Position numbers and translations under genes: made by a program. 64,000 nucleotides of DNA, taken from Siphonodentalium dalli (taxonomy: Eukaryota; Mollusca; Scaphopoda; Gadilida; Siphonodentaliidae). Where the stretch lies: positions 128,929,917 to 128,993,916 of the forward strand of contig CP136066.1 in the NCBI GenBank assembly GCA_032622095.1, read 5' to 3'. Position 1 is the stretch's first letter; each line of letters begins with the position of its first letter. Below are positions 1-13,500 of the stretch, piece after piece. Under the pieces are notes generated by a model. That model did not search any database, had not been told where the DNA came from, and saw nothing but the letters and a program-made list of their open reading frames with translations.

Positions 1-22
1 TATTTTTTTTTTTCTTCTTTAG

Positions 23-185
23 AAAATAACGCGGCATTCTGTGGTAATGGTTTAGTAGAAGAGCCCGATGAGGAATGTGACTGTGGGTATGCGGAGGATT
101 GTATAAGAAGGAATGATAAATGTTGTTTTCCAAAAAGTTCTACTGAAGGAGATGAATGTACACTGAGACCCAACGCTGACTGCAG
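23..185 (+). CDS. ADAM10: ADAM10-like exon A: N-terminal disintegrin domain
   Basis: A pyrimidine tract and AG (21-22) precede the exon, and GTAAAC follows at 186. The exon starts with the last two bases of a codon and ends two bases into a codon. It reads NNAAFCGNGLVEEPDEEC and continues with DCGY, a CC pair and a CTLRP segment. This is the calcium-binding, cysteine-rich start of an ADAM10 disintegrin domain. The poly-T acceptor is at the very edge of the window, so the preceding exon is not seen. Confidence 0.9.
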
Positions 186-3100
186 GTAAACACTTCTTTA
201 TGCACTGAGGTGTTGAAAGTTGTACAAGTACAAGGGCTACAGATAACCCTTGATTCCATTCGTAATTAGAACACCATACACTCAACACAACCTTAGTGTA
301 TATGAAACTCAATTCAAGTCTAATAAGAACATCTCCAACAAATTACACACATTTTATTATGGTGTGAGAATTTTGAAGGACGCTACTATAATAAACTTTC
401 CCTGGCTAACCTTATTTATTTAACCCTTATTCCAACGTATCGTCTTTTGATGTCTTTTGTTGTAGCGTCCGTATCGTCTTTTGACGTCTTTTGTTGTAGC
501 GTCCGTATCATCTTTTGACGTCCTTAATTTTTGCGTTTTCAACACTCAGATTTGAGACTCGAATAAATAGTAATAATGATGATTTACATTGATTGTGTTT
601 TGTTCTGCTGGTGGTTAAGATCATGAAGGGCACATATTAAATCCTTTCTTCCTTTGCTAGGCTTTAGATTTGCAAAATGTTTACTTAGAATACTGTTTTG
701 GCCGACAAAATGAAAACAAACGAAATAGAAACACGTGGTTTCGACGAAAACGAAAGTTGTTGTCAGAGACGCTTCCTTGTTGATTGCGTTATGCGTGGCC
801 GCGAGGGTAATCTATGTAAAATTTGACAACTTGAAATTGATATTTATATTGGATTATGTATTATTTCTTAAGTGGTGATTTTATATTTCCAAATAGTGCA
901 ATATGAACATTTTCCCCAGCCGTAATTAAATCGGCCACAGCTAAGCAAAATATCAGCGTGACAGTTGCGGAACTGGCCATTGGGATGTTTTTCCTGTCGA
1001 GTTCCATTATGATTGTCACTTCACCCGTGAATTTTTGTTTTTTATAATAATATTTTTTTTAATGGACTAACATCATAATGCAGGCACGTATTTTCCACCT
1101 TGCCTTCCTAAATATTAAAAAATGTTGACATAGAGTATGTTCTCAGTCTCGTATTGGCTGACAAAACGAAAAAAACGAAACAGAAACACGTGGTTCACTG
1201 GTAGCCAATTTTCGACGAAGACGAAATTTGATCAATATTTAATGTAGGTGAACTTCTCCACAAACCAAATGTTGGGAAACATATTCATTTAGTGTCACAA
1301 TTGTTGTTTAATTTGAGAACTCGAACATTGCAATTCCAAATTGATGACTCAAAGTGGATCTTTCTGCTTTTATTGCACAAATTTACTCTGCGAAATCAGG
1401 TTATGTCGGAGCATCGGAATATTATTTCCGGTTGTAATGTAACTACGGACGCGGCCGTTGTTGTGCTATCGGCGGGATTCTGAACACATAATTTAAACTT
1501 TTAAAAATATATTATCTACAAATTTAGTATAATAAATTGATGAGATATTACTTTTATATATCCATCTGTTCAAGATTTCAAATATACCGCGCAAAAGACC
1601 ATCGACCCTGATCGATCGAGAAAGAAATCAATAAAAAAAAGTCAATATCTCCTGGTTTGGCATCAAGTCAGCCCAATGCGTGTGCTTCTAAATAAAGGCG
1701 AGTTTACAGTTGACATGCAGATATCTCAAATTCATCTTGGGAAACTTCTTTGCGTGTATGCATATATAATTACCGAGTATAAAGTAATAAGGTACTTATA
1801 TCAACGCAATGTCGATAAGACAAAGAATATCCCAAGCGACACATTCGAGCACCTGCTGGCGACGTCTCAAGTTAGCCCACTGCCATTTCGAACAATTCGC
1901 GCTCGTTTTCTGTCATCTAATTAGCATCAATGGGGAAACTCCACCCCTAAACTTGAGCCAATGAAATCAGTTCAAACTTCTAATCATTGATGTCATTGGT
2001 TGTCAATGAAAACATTCTTAGAATCAACAAAAAGTGACCTTTGAACATGTGGTTTTTGCACGAAAATTTACAAACTTTCACAAAGCAACGTGACGTAATT
2101 GCTAATAATTTGCGCTTTTATCGGAAGTCTTTTTACGACTTTGTCAAATCATGGTTTATATGATTAATGCACATCAAATATAAAGACATTTGGTTTAATT
2201 ATTTTATTTATAATACGCTTCTTTTGTTTTCAAAAATCATGAATTATTTTTTTTTCAATCAGGACACGAATCCGTGGGTAAACAAACTTAAAGGACATAC
2301 TCGCATAGGCATACCGTAAATTTGCATAAAATGTCATTTTTGACTCACATGTGTGATAAAATGAAGATAAACGGTTGTTTATATGCACAATATTTAGTTC
2401 GTCTATTGGTTTATGTTTCCATTATCTTATTCACAGATGACACTTATTATATAAAGTGAAAGCTTGTTTGTTGTTGCATATCGGATGATACACATGGCAC
2501 ATATACCTGTGGCCAGTATTGGGAAACACCCAATGATATTATAACGTCAAATTCCTGTTGGCTAACGTAATTACCTTCATACCTGGTGACGTTGGCTATA
2601 TGACTGGTTTAACTACATGTGCTGTTGGGAAAAGGGTTAATACTATAATTCACAATCCTTAACAATTTCCCACTAAAAGATGACAATATGCAAAACGATT
2701 GGTTGTAACTCAATAGAAAACACTCTTTGACGCTTTTACTATTACTTAAAGACATATTATGGACTTGTTTGGATACGTTATAAACTGTTAAGTTGGTATT
2801 CAGGCACTACGCCAACTGGAGGAATGTAGCATTCTACTACATCGCCGAAAATATCAAGCAAATCGACCATACCACTCCAAAGAAAACAGTATCTGAACTA
2901 CGCTCAATTGTAAATATTTACTTCTCGATTCGGGATGCAACTATCGGCGATAAAGTAACGAAAAAGATTTCGCCATCGAGAGTCACTGAACTTAATAAAT
3001 ATATAATAATGGCGGTCTGTGTTGTCAGTTTGGATTTAAGATTTGTAAAAATAACCACTTTGAGCAAGATTAGCCTCCATTTATATGTGATCACCTTTCT

Positions 3101-6100
3101 GGAGTGTTTCACATCACTTTAAAATTACAGTAAAAAGTTTTAGACAGTTGTTGATATTTAGTCGCAACATTTAGTTTTAGTTCGCAATCTGTTGGCAGAT
3201 AAAGATGTATCATTCTGAGCTAAAATTTGTGTTTGTTTACTGGCAATGTTCAATGTACATGTGTGCCATCTAACATATACAATAATACAGGGTGCTAATT
3301 ACAGTAGTATGTTACCTATACAAACAATACTGGCACTAAAATTCCAAAACCTCATTGTGCAAAAGAAACCAGCAATTTGGAGTTTTAACGATGAGACTCA
3401 CTTTGGTTATGTTGTATTGTCACTGAAGAACATGTATAAGGTTTGTGGATAAATTCATATCTACCCATACACCCAAAATATTATTTTGTATACCTACTTT
3501 CGCTTAAATGTGTTCATTTGATTGGTTGCTTATTGGCGACTATCTATCACTTGATAGAAGTGTTGCTTCCTGCATTCCTGAGTTACCATACCACCATTTC
3601 ATTACCTACGGATATTAATTTTTTTTTTAAATCTCCTGTGACATGCTAAGAATGAAGGATAACCAATAGTTCTGTGTCCAAGATACTTATTAGGAGATAC
3701 ATATTTTGTTAAGAAAATATTATTTTGTATACCTATTTTCGCTTAAATGTGTTCATTTGATTGGTTGCTTAGTGGCGACTATCTATCACTTGATAGAAGT
3801 GTTGCTTCCTGCATTCCTGAGTTACCATACCACGAAAACAAAATTAATGAATAAAACTGATCAGTGAAATGGTGAAGTGCGATAATTTTGTTGAGGATAA
3901 ACGAATGTGTTACATGACAATTCCCATGTTAACATCTTTTCTGCTCTATAGCAAAATCAGTTTGACATGGCCTTGATTATGATGGCATAAAATGTGAAAA
4001 TTATAGCATTTGTTTAAGTTTCGAGTTTGTCATCAGTGATCGCAAATCATCAGGAACACCACTTCAGAATTTCTATTAACTCTGAGTATGTTCATGGCAT
4101 CAGATGTTCTTGTGTCATTTTAAATGTGCTAATTTTACACCAGCAAGAATAGATTTATAGTTTCTGTGTGTAGTTTCTTACTTTTGTGTAGTTTATCAAT
4201 AAAAATGGAGATCGATTAGTGTTTATTCTATTAACTTCCCCTTGGTCAATGTCAATTTTCGACCAATAAATTCTCGACCCGTCATTACGATTTAGCCGAA
4301 AATTGTGTATTTGATGTATTCTTTAGCGGTATTCATATCTTTGTTTGTGTAATTATAACCAATCAAGATTGGTTTTGATGTATCTCTGGATGTATAGAAA
4401 TGAGATGTTGAACAACATACTTGGTATAATTTTGCGATCCAAAATTATACAGTATGTTTTTCAGCATCTGACACTTCTGTATGCCCAGAGATGGATCGAA
4501 AATGACATTGATTGCAAATGTGGAATAAACACGTGGAAAACAGATGCATGGGATTAAAATTGTGCGAGCAATAGGTGCATGATATAATTGTGAGCCCAAT
4601 ATTTCAAGGTCTGATAAACTGATTATATCACAAAGATATGTTTTGGCTTATAAAATGTCATTTGAGGGACAATAAATTTGGTATATCCAAGTTCTGACTG
4701 TAGTTCCTAGTATGAAGTAAAATCTTGAGAATACATTGGTAATAATTAGTAAATGTTATTATTTTTATTTCCAGCCCCACAGCTGGACCATGTTGTACAG
4801 ATGGGTGTGTATTTGAGACCGCCGATTCAAACACGAAATGTCGAAATAAAGAAGACTGCTCTGAAGCATCATACTGCAAATATCCTTTTTGATTTACTTT
4901 TTATATGCCCGTTTTAAAAGATCGAGATATATATTATGCGCCTGTTTTTAAAAATCTGCACGTATTATGTTATTGGTCTGTCTGTCTGTCCTTCTGTTTG
5001 CTTTTTTCCCCCGGATGATATCTTTAGATAGTCTCAACTGAATGGAATGAAATATGGGTTTACTAGCACAAAATACAAGTCAAGATCAAAATTGGTTTCC
5101 ACCAGCCAATTTTTACCAGAGTTATGGCCCTTTGTTGGAATTACCACAGACATATTTTTCCCACTTCCTAGCAATGATCTTTACATATTTCCACAGCACA
5201 ATGTGGAGTGGAAATCATTTGTCTCAACTGTCTTGGTAGAAGTGAAGATGGTGCTAATGTGTAAACCTGTACTGGTAGTAATCAAGTTATGATTGACATG
5301 TTCAGTTGATTTCAGCATGTGAGATGTGGCCTGATTAGTTATCTAGGGTGGTGAACGATGTTGGTATTGTTTGGTCAATTTGCTTGTCGTGTTCAAACAA
5401 GATAGACCTAATTTAAAAACTAGATATATATAAATATATCTGCATGACTAGCATTGAAAATGATATATTTATTCCCCAAAAGTAGTTAAAATTTAAGTCC
5501 CATTTAATTTTCAAACCTGCGGATCACATTATATAAAATATGTACCATATTATATACTATTTGAAAGAGGAAGCTCCAAAACACTGTATTATCAACTTAT
5601 CCAGTGTAATTAATTGTGAATATGTTGTTTTTGTGCTTAACATTCTGCAAAGTCTATTATTATCAATGGAAGGGGAATAACTCCATATCTTAGTTTGAAT
5701 TTTGTTGCATTCTGGGAGCGAGACGGGGGAAATGTTTCTATGATTTCAGCTATTTTTTATTACTCTATGGGCACCGTCTGAGACACTGACATTTCAAATG
5801 GTGATGAATTATAATAGTATTTTAATCATATTTTATGTCATAGATTGTTATTAAAACCGAATATCAAGGCACTATAAAAAAATAATTGGTGACTCGAAAG
5901 TTAAATGGGACTTTAATTTATGCGGTATTTACAGCTATTTTATTAAACATGTCTTTACAGCTTAACCCTTTACCCAACAAACTGGCCAAAACCGGCCAAG
6001 TAAAGCTTCAACAGCCTAAAATATCTTCGGTCTGTCTCAATAGAACCATACAAATATGGATATTATTGGAACCGGCTCCTTGACCACATTGTGATAATTA

Positions 6101-7479
6101 CAGTTATGCCCTGTGCCAATGCATTCTCTTATATATGCGAGTCGACCTATGGTCGACTCGCATATATAAGAGAATGCATTGGCACAGGGCCCTTCTGTTG
6201 GGTAAAGGGTTAAGCAATAAATGTTTCGACATTGTCTATATAGTCAAGAGAATGTTTCCATATGAAAATAAAGTCAGGTATCACAAATGTAGTTAATCCA
6301 AAGAAGTTTTCCGTTATGAGATATCCAATTATAACAAGCCACTAATGTTATTGAAAATGACAAGAATCATATCTGCATTGTTACAATATAATTACAACTA
6401 GTGATGAGCCGATAATCGGAAACGACAATCAGAATCGGCCGATTGTGGCCCATCGGATGACAATCGGTACTCGGGTTTCAACATCGGCAAATCCGATTGT
6501 CTAAATATTAATCAGGTGCTTGTTTTTCTTCAATAAACTGTTAAATATAACGATGTTTTGTTGAATAAATGACCAGTAAACATGGGGAAAGTGTAACCAA
6601 ACACAAATTTGATGATATACAGCCAGGTCCTGCCTAAGGGGTCGTGTCTTAATGGAAAAACCGATACCGACCAATAACTGATTGTTATAAAATAACGTCA
6701 CATCATCGGTTTATCTATCGGTTCTATCGGTTATTCTATCAGTTCCATCGGTCATTCTATCGGTTCCATCGGTTATTCTATCGGTCATTTCATCGATCAT
6801 TCTATCTGTTCCATCAGTTATTCATCGGCGACTGATACTACAGCGTACGACGTTACAGTGACTTCGCCAAAAAAATTTTGGTAGTTCTTCACTGGTAGGT
6901 GTTCGTCATGCATAAATAATCGCGTACGTACATTGAAATGTATGCTTATAAAGTCAGTTCGAATGACTATCGCGCTGAGCGTAATATACATTTGTATCCA
7001 TGCATTGTAGTTTATCTAGTTACAGGGTTGTTTGAGAGAAGTCACTTATTATTATAGCCTAGTCTGATAGGCCTATGTCTAAATCAGTAATTAGACATTT
7101 ACCCATACACAACTATCGAAAGTCGCCCCCATTGGAGCCCCAACCCGACCAACAAATCATTGTTAAAATATTCTCCCCTAATAAAAAAGTGATGAGAAAG
7201 CTAAACACTTCCTGGTTTAATATATACCCCGCTGGACAAAACAAGTGTCCACTGCCATCGCGGTGTACTTGTCATTCGGCCGCGGTGTCATAATTTGTAA
7301 CCGCGGTTAAGCACCGCGATCGAATGACAAGTACACCGCGGCCGAACGGCATGTACACCGGGGTTATATTTCTGGTTTGTATCGTCTTTTTATGTTTACC
7401 CATACCATAGTATGGTAAACATAATGTCGACGTCCGGATTGACTACTCGTCGTCCGTCCGTCCGTCCGTCCGTCCGTCC

Positions 7480-7514
<35 letters not shown>

Positions 7515-10500
7515 CATGGATACTTTACGCATGGTGCGATAACTCAAATATTTTCTATCCGATCGGAACTAAATTTTGTATATGAGTTTCTCAGACCGTA
7601 ATACAGATCGAGTTCGAATATGGGTTTGATCCGAGTTTTTTTTACGGAGTTATGGCCCTTTTTCAACTTCGAATTCACGCATGCTGTCATAACTCAAACA
7701 ATTTTTATCTGATCGGAACCAAATTTGGTATGCGAGTTTCAGAGCCCAAAATACAGATCGAGTTCGAATATGGGTTTGATCCGAGTTTTTTTTACGGAGT
7801 TATGGCCCTTTTTCGACTTAGAATTCATGGATGCTACGATAACTAAAAAAAATATTATCTCATGAGAACCAAATTTGGTATGTGAGTTTCTCAACTCAAA
7901 ATACAGATCAAGTTTGAATATGGGTTAGAACCTGTTTTTTATACCAGAGTTATGGCCCTTTTTAACTAAGGATTGAACAGATTCGATATTTTTATGCTTA
8001 TCATGTAGAACCATAGCAGATATATAACCCCTGTGATATCAGTTAGCACTGAGAGAGAGAATAGATTAACTTGTATTATTGGAAATTAGAGTTATTTTTA
8101 GCCATCATATTGTCAGGGCACTGTGGAAGCTGTAATTGGACAGAGAACCATCTGTTGTTTATTGTATTTCCATACAGCTCTCTGGTTTAGGATATCAATG
8201 CAGTGTTCCAGTGACATACCTGTACCTAATTTTATTGAGTTAAAATTGTTAACCTTTGTCATCAATTTTATGCTTTTGTATATTTTTCATGTAATCATTC
8301 TCCTATTATATCCCTTTCACTTGTATGGATTTTTGTGGTTAAAATGAACCCTTAATTCTCAACATTCCTTATACTTAGCAGAAATACCTTTCATCTGATA
8401 TATCTCATTTTATTGAGATGTATGTAAATTTTGTATGTGAATTTCTCAGCCCAAAATACAGATAGATTTCGAATTTGGGTTTGATCCATTTTTTTATATT
8501 TTAAACAGAGTTATGGCTTATGGATTTTCGTGTCAGAACTGAAAATAGCTGATCACTATCGCCAAGGTATGGGTTAAACATCTGCCGATCGTGATCGGCC
8601 TCTCGTTTTCAATTTAAAACAAGTATTTTATGTAGTCATATACGAAGGTTAGTATTTTTAATTAAAGGAAATTTAATAATATAAATGTTCGTACATAATC
8701 TCGACTTTATGACTAACCACATTATCTGTGAACCCAATGTTTGGCAATTATAAAAATAATTCTTGCATCTCGTGCTATCAGATCGGCATCAACTGTCAAT
8801 CATTGAGGATTAGATTGTGAGATTTTATTCTCTGCTCCAATTGATACGTGGCTGTGGGATGAGCTTACCGATATTTTGTTCTAATGTGGTATACGTTGAC
8901 ATCATAACCGATAAATCAGTAAATTAAATTATTCCCATTCTTTGCGTAAAGTTGTCAACATAAAATGAACTGGAGTATGTAGTTTGGGTTGTGCAACATT
9001 CACGATTTGGAAGCTGGAAACACAGAGTAATGCTATAGATAATTTCCAGCCAGTCCTTCTAGCTGCCTTTAACTAGTCTTTTTAAACATACACTCTATTC
9101 GGGTATGTGGTTTTGTTGCATGCTTGCTCCAGACTCCAAAATGTGCGACATACGGTATGACATTGCTTATACCATTGTATTAGTGTTTTTAATCCAGTGG
9201 CAATTATGGGATAATCAGCATATTAAATAAAAGTGTAATATTCTCGATCCATATGTGGCAAATCGATTGCCCTGTGAAAATTAACAAACTGCGAGAGCCA
9301 GAAACTGGAAATGTTCTATATTTGACGATTTTTTTCTATAATTCCATGCACGGTATGCATGAGGATGAACTGAATAAAGATTACACAAACAACAAATACA
9401 TATGGCTGGTATATCGATAATTGTGTGTAAGGCCAAAATTAATAATGCACGCGTTTCCGGCAACGACAATCCAGAATTAGGGGCGGGCGGCAAGGTTTTC
9501 ATTTTACTTAATTTTTCCGTTTTATTATGCATTAACAAGCAATTGAAATCTGAAGCCTTTGTATCGGTAACTAAATTGTCGCGTAATGTAGTCAAAATTA
9601 CATCAGTTTGTTGTATTCTCTACCAACATTCCTTTAGATAAGATTTTAGTCATCATATTAGAATACAAATTGTCATGCTGACAAGTTAAAAAAACCGCTA
9701 GCCCTGATAATTTTGGGAAACCTCAGCGCACAAAAATAAACATGCGGTCATTACATCATGCATGCATGTGTCCGTATTCCTGGTATATAATGCATGTAGG
9801 AATCTGAATTTTAAAAACACGGAAAACGATGACATTATATATTGACACGTATAAATAGTATCTCAACAAACATGTGTACTGTTTAAAGAACTTCATCCAA
9901 GGGTTAATGAGACATAGTTTCCTAAATAAATAAACCTTAGAACACACAGTGGCACCGTGTTTATTAAGGCATGTTCAGTCATCAATGTTTGAAAATTAAC
10001 TCTGCAGTATATACGCCAATATCAAAATCAGAGAACCAGACCACGTGCTTGCGTTCTGAAACACAAAAATAAATATCCATACAGTACTGTTACATACGTA
10101 CACTGCCACAAAAAAGTTAATAAAAACCCTGATTGGGAACTTGTTAATCACTGTTATTTTTGCGCGCATCTGTATCTCTCAAAATGCCAGGTGCCCGCAA
10201 ATTACGTCAGCATTATTGAGAAATTGGGGCACGAGGACTGTGTAGCAATCGACATGGTTTGCTACATCGTAACTGTTGTTTGAGTGAGCATGATGTCACT
10301 TTCTCTGCGATATTCCCTTTCAAGTTTCATCAAAGGTCCGCTGGCACGCTGTCGCGGCTTTGTCATTAACTATTGAAAATATTTGAACATAAATACTTCT
10401 GTGCTACATAATAATAATCAGGGGAGCCTCTTCTGATCAGGGTGGATTATGACACCTTGATTTTTATGACAGTATAGGACGTTAATTAATTGTGTTTATA

Positions 10501-13500
10501 CAATGTTTTGTCGTAAAAAAAAAACACTGCAATTAGCGGACAGTTTTGATTGTGTTTAAGCTTACACAATATTTTTGCCATGCACATGCACTGTCTCGTC
10601 AAGGAAATCGTTGTATTCCTGCACACATTGATTTAATTGAAGTGATAATGAAAGTCAAGATATAATTTAATAAAATCTTTGATAAATACATATAAAATAA
10701 CTCATAAAAACCAATAAAAACAAAGAATTGTTAAATGACCATCCACCTGAGACAAGTCATCCCGAACACGTAATACAAAATCATTGTCGGGGCGAGTTTC
10801 GCCAGTCCAGTCCTCCCGTTCCCTTCGTGGATTGGATACCAAGAGTAATACGCATAGCACTAGCTTACATTTATGACGATATGACATCGTAATTTAAGTC
10901 CTGACTCATCGGTCGACCATCGGTTATTGTGAACGTCGCCATCGGTCACTCCATCGGTCGACTGATGCGACCGATGTGATGCCCTCGGTCGAACCATCGG
11001 GCATTTTTCACAATGATGTCATGTCGATCGCATCGGTCGACCGATGGTTTAACCGATGTACATCGGCTATCTGTCGGTTATCGGTCAGTTATCGATTTTG
11101 CATTAAGACATGACCCCTAACACAGGTATAAACCCCCGAAAGTACATGTCACCTGACACATAATTATGCAGTGTATACTGGTATATTACTGATGTTGTTG
11201 CTTCCAAATCGAAGTAGTATATAACACATATAACATATTTTGGTATAATTATTACAATAATCGGAATCGGCACTTGAATCGGCTGATTGTGATCTCAAGT
11301 AATCGGCAATCGGCGCAAGGCTCTATTTGACAATCGGCTCATCACTAATTACAACTAATTTCGCTTTTGCATAAATGTGCATTTGATTGAACAAGGCCCT
11401 TAGATACGCTTGGTAGCAACAATCTCTATCAGCAGATGGAAATGTTGTTTCCCTGCATCACAACACGCAGTGATACTTTAAGAAATTGGGCGACTCCATT
11501 GTTACCATACCGTGAAAACAAAATTAATGAATAAGACTGATCAGTAAAACAATGGAATGCGATAGTTGGGATAAAGGAATGTGTTAAATAACTGTTTCAC
11601 TATTAGTATTAACATTTCTCCCAGCTTCGTGCCAATACTAATATGTCAGACATGACAGTGATCAGGAGAGCATAAAATGTGAAAATTATAGCATTTGTTT
11701 CCTTTTGAGTTTGTCATTGGAGACCACAAATTCGGTGGGGATGTTCTGGAACACTGCTTTGGAATTTCTATTGACTGAGTGTGTTGATGACAATAGATAT
11801 TCTAGAATCATTTTTAATAAGTTAATAGTTTATGGGTGTGGTGTCTTGCTTGGAAACAGAGATCAAATTGCATGTATTTTATGAACTTCCGGTCGGTAGC
11901 CCAATTTTTTCTTGACCAAATTTCCTTATTTCTGTTAAAAAATATCACTTGGGTGGTTTCACTGTTTTGATGTTTTTAATATAGTTTCTTCATAAAGTAT
12001 TTTAATCACCAACTAAATTATGTGGATTGTCTTAATTATAATCAATCAACATATTTTTTATGCATCTGTCGGCATATAGAAGTGTGATGCCGAACTACAT
12101 TAACAGATGCATCAAAAACAACGTTGATTGCATATATGTTTTCTGATTGTTAAAATTTATATTAATTTATTAAACGGTTAGCCGCAACCTCCTGTTCAAG
12201 CATGACTGTTAACAATGAGGTGTTTACTGATTCATTTGTCAGATGGTTGAGACCTTTCTTTGTACTCCAGCACTATCAGAAATGGTCTTTGTCCTTCTAT
12301 TTGTGCATATTTTTGTGTGTCCTTGTTTTACTCTAATAAACTAATATATGTTTTTAGTGGTATCATCCATTTCATGACTAGGAAATGTTTGTCACAATCC
12401 ACTCCTCTTAGAACATGTATAAATTTAATCTCTAGATCATTGATACGAACATACTTATATTGTGATGGCGAAAATTTTCTTTTTCTTTTTAGAGTCATTG
12501 GCATTTGATATTTTTAGATACCCCACTTAATTTGTTTGTATCGTAATAACCTTGGAATCAGCTCATACAGTACACACCAAAAGGGTTGTGCTTACTCAGT
12601 TTAATTTGATGCATGAACATTATACATCACTTCAACAATACATAACTGAGTAATACTATCTGTCAGTAGTTAGAGTTATTTATTAATACACAACTTTAGT
12701 GATATGGTCTATCAGTTGAGTTCTTCATTGGTCCTTAACATGTTTACTGGTACAATGGCTGTATGTCCAGAACCTACAAAAGCAGCTGATAAGACTCTCT
12801 GTAGTGACAACACATTAGTTTGTTTGGAAGGGGTGAGTGTGTGCTTATATAGTCTGTAGTATATATGTGATCTGACTGGTCAATCAACCTTGAGTAATTG
12901 GACTTTATTTAAAAAACGAAATAAAAAAATTCTGAGATTTATAGCCTCCATACCTAAATATGTTGTGTGTCAAGTGCAGAAAATCATATATAGCCCTGTC
13001 TTTGCAGATTTGTGGTTGTGGTTTTTAGTAAATTTGATTCTATTACAAATTTACAGGCTTGTAACTATTTTTTAGTTTTGTTCAAATGTTTTTCTTCATT
13101 TCTTCAGAGATTAGTTTGGTGCTTTGAATAATATAAAACATTATCATGGGGCTTTTAATCCTCATGAATTGACAGAAAATACCTATATTTTGAAAGTACC
13201 AAGCTTTTTCCTAAAAAAAAAAAAAGGCTGAAAAGTTGACACTTTTTATATGCATCTTCAAAGTGTGATAAAATTGTACTTGAGAATGCTAATTTTGGTT
13301 TCTTTCCATTGTGTTATGACAATAGTACATGGAACAAAATATTCTGTGCTTATTTACTGGTTATGGGTCAATTTCAGTATTTTTTTTCTCAAAATATTTG
13401 TGGTTAAAATTTAGCTTTTTCATGTTTTTAGCAATTCAATTGGTTTAATGTTCAAAATAAAGCAGTATAACATGCCCAAATGGAATGAACCGAAATGGTG

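Larger units (their letters stand above)
186..4774 (+). other. Intron 1 of the ADAM10-like gene (GT-AG, phase 2)
   Basis: The intron starts GTAAAC and ends TTTCCAG before 4775. It carries the piggyBac-like element at 424-2636, DIRS-derived pieces at 2757-3722 and a duplicated segment at 3473-4560. The stretches 186-423 and 4561-4774 show nothing recognisable. No open frame longer than about 110 codons is present, and none looks like a known protein apart from the DIRS-like fragment. Confidence 0.8.
6638..11117. mobile_element. Harbinger-like element nested in the hAT-like element
   Basis: TAA at 6635-6637 and 11118-11120 flank inverted termini: GGGGTCGTGTCTTAATG at left, and GACATGACCCC preceded by CATTAA at right. 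A 3-bp TAA/TTA-type duplication with a G-rich terminus is typical of PIF/Harbinger. Short iterated words (CTATCGGTTC, CATCGGTC) fill 6705-6840 and 10900-11080. They could be transposase-binding subterminal repeats. A terminus of the same kind ends at 27951 inside the minisatellite. No transposase was recognised inside, and 8560-10890 shows no identifiable content. Confidence 0.7.
6399..11347. mobile_element. hAT-like element with 8-bp target duplication, containing nested elements
   Basis: ATTACAAC occurs at 6391-6398 and again at 11348-11355. The element begins TAGTGATGAGCCGAT and ends with the inverse, ATCGGCTCATCACTA. An 8-bp duplication with a TAG-start terminus is the hAT pattern. Subterminal sequence is rich in ATCGG words on both sides. 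No hAT transposase is recognisable. Most of its length is the Harbinger-like element inserted at 6638-11117, so the original element was only about 470 bp, a MITE. Confidence 0.85.
4880..12747 (+). other. Intron 2: U12-type AT-AC (minor spliceosome) intron
   Basis: The donor ATATCCTTTTT begins at 4880 and matches the U12 5' splice-site consensus. TCCTTAAC at 12732-12739 matches the U12 branch-site consensus, and the intron ends with AC at 12746-12747, about 9 bases after the branch adenosine. The phase-2 join (tgcaa/tggtaca) yields CNGTMAVCP, aligning with ADAM10. No GT-AG alternative gives this. The intron is 7868 bp, most of it one nested transposon stack (6399-11347). U12 introns are spliced by U11, U12, U4atac and U6atac snRNPs. 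Confidence 0.88.

Noticed and set aside
4875-4930. A GT donor for exon B
   Set aside because: No GT near the end of the conserved coding sequence keeps the frame. The ATATCCTT signal fits exactly instead.
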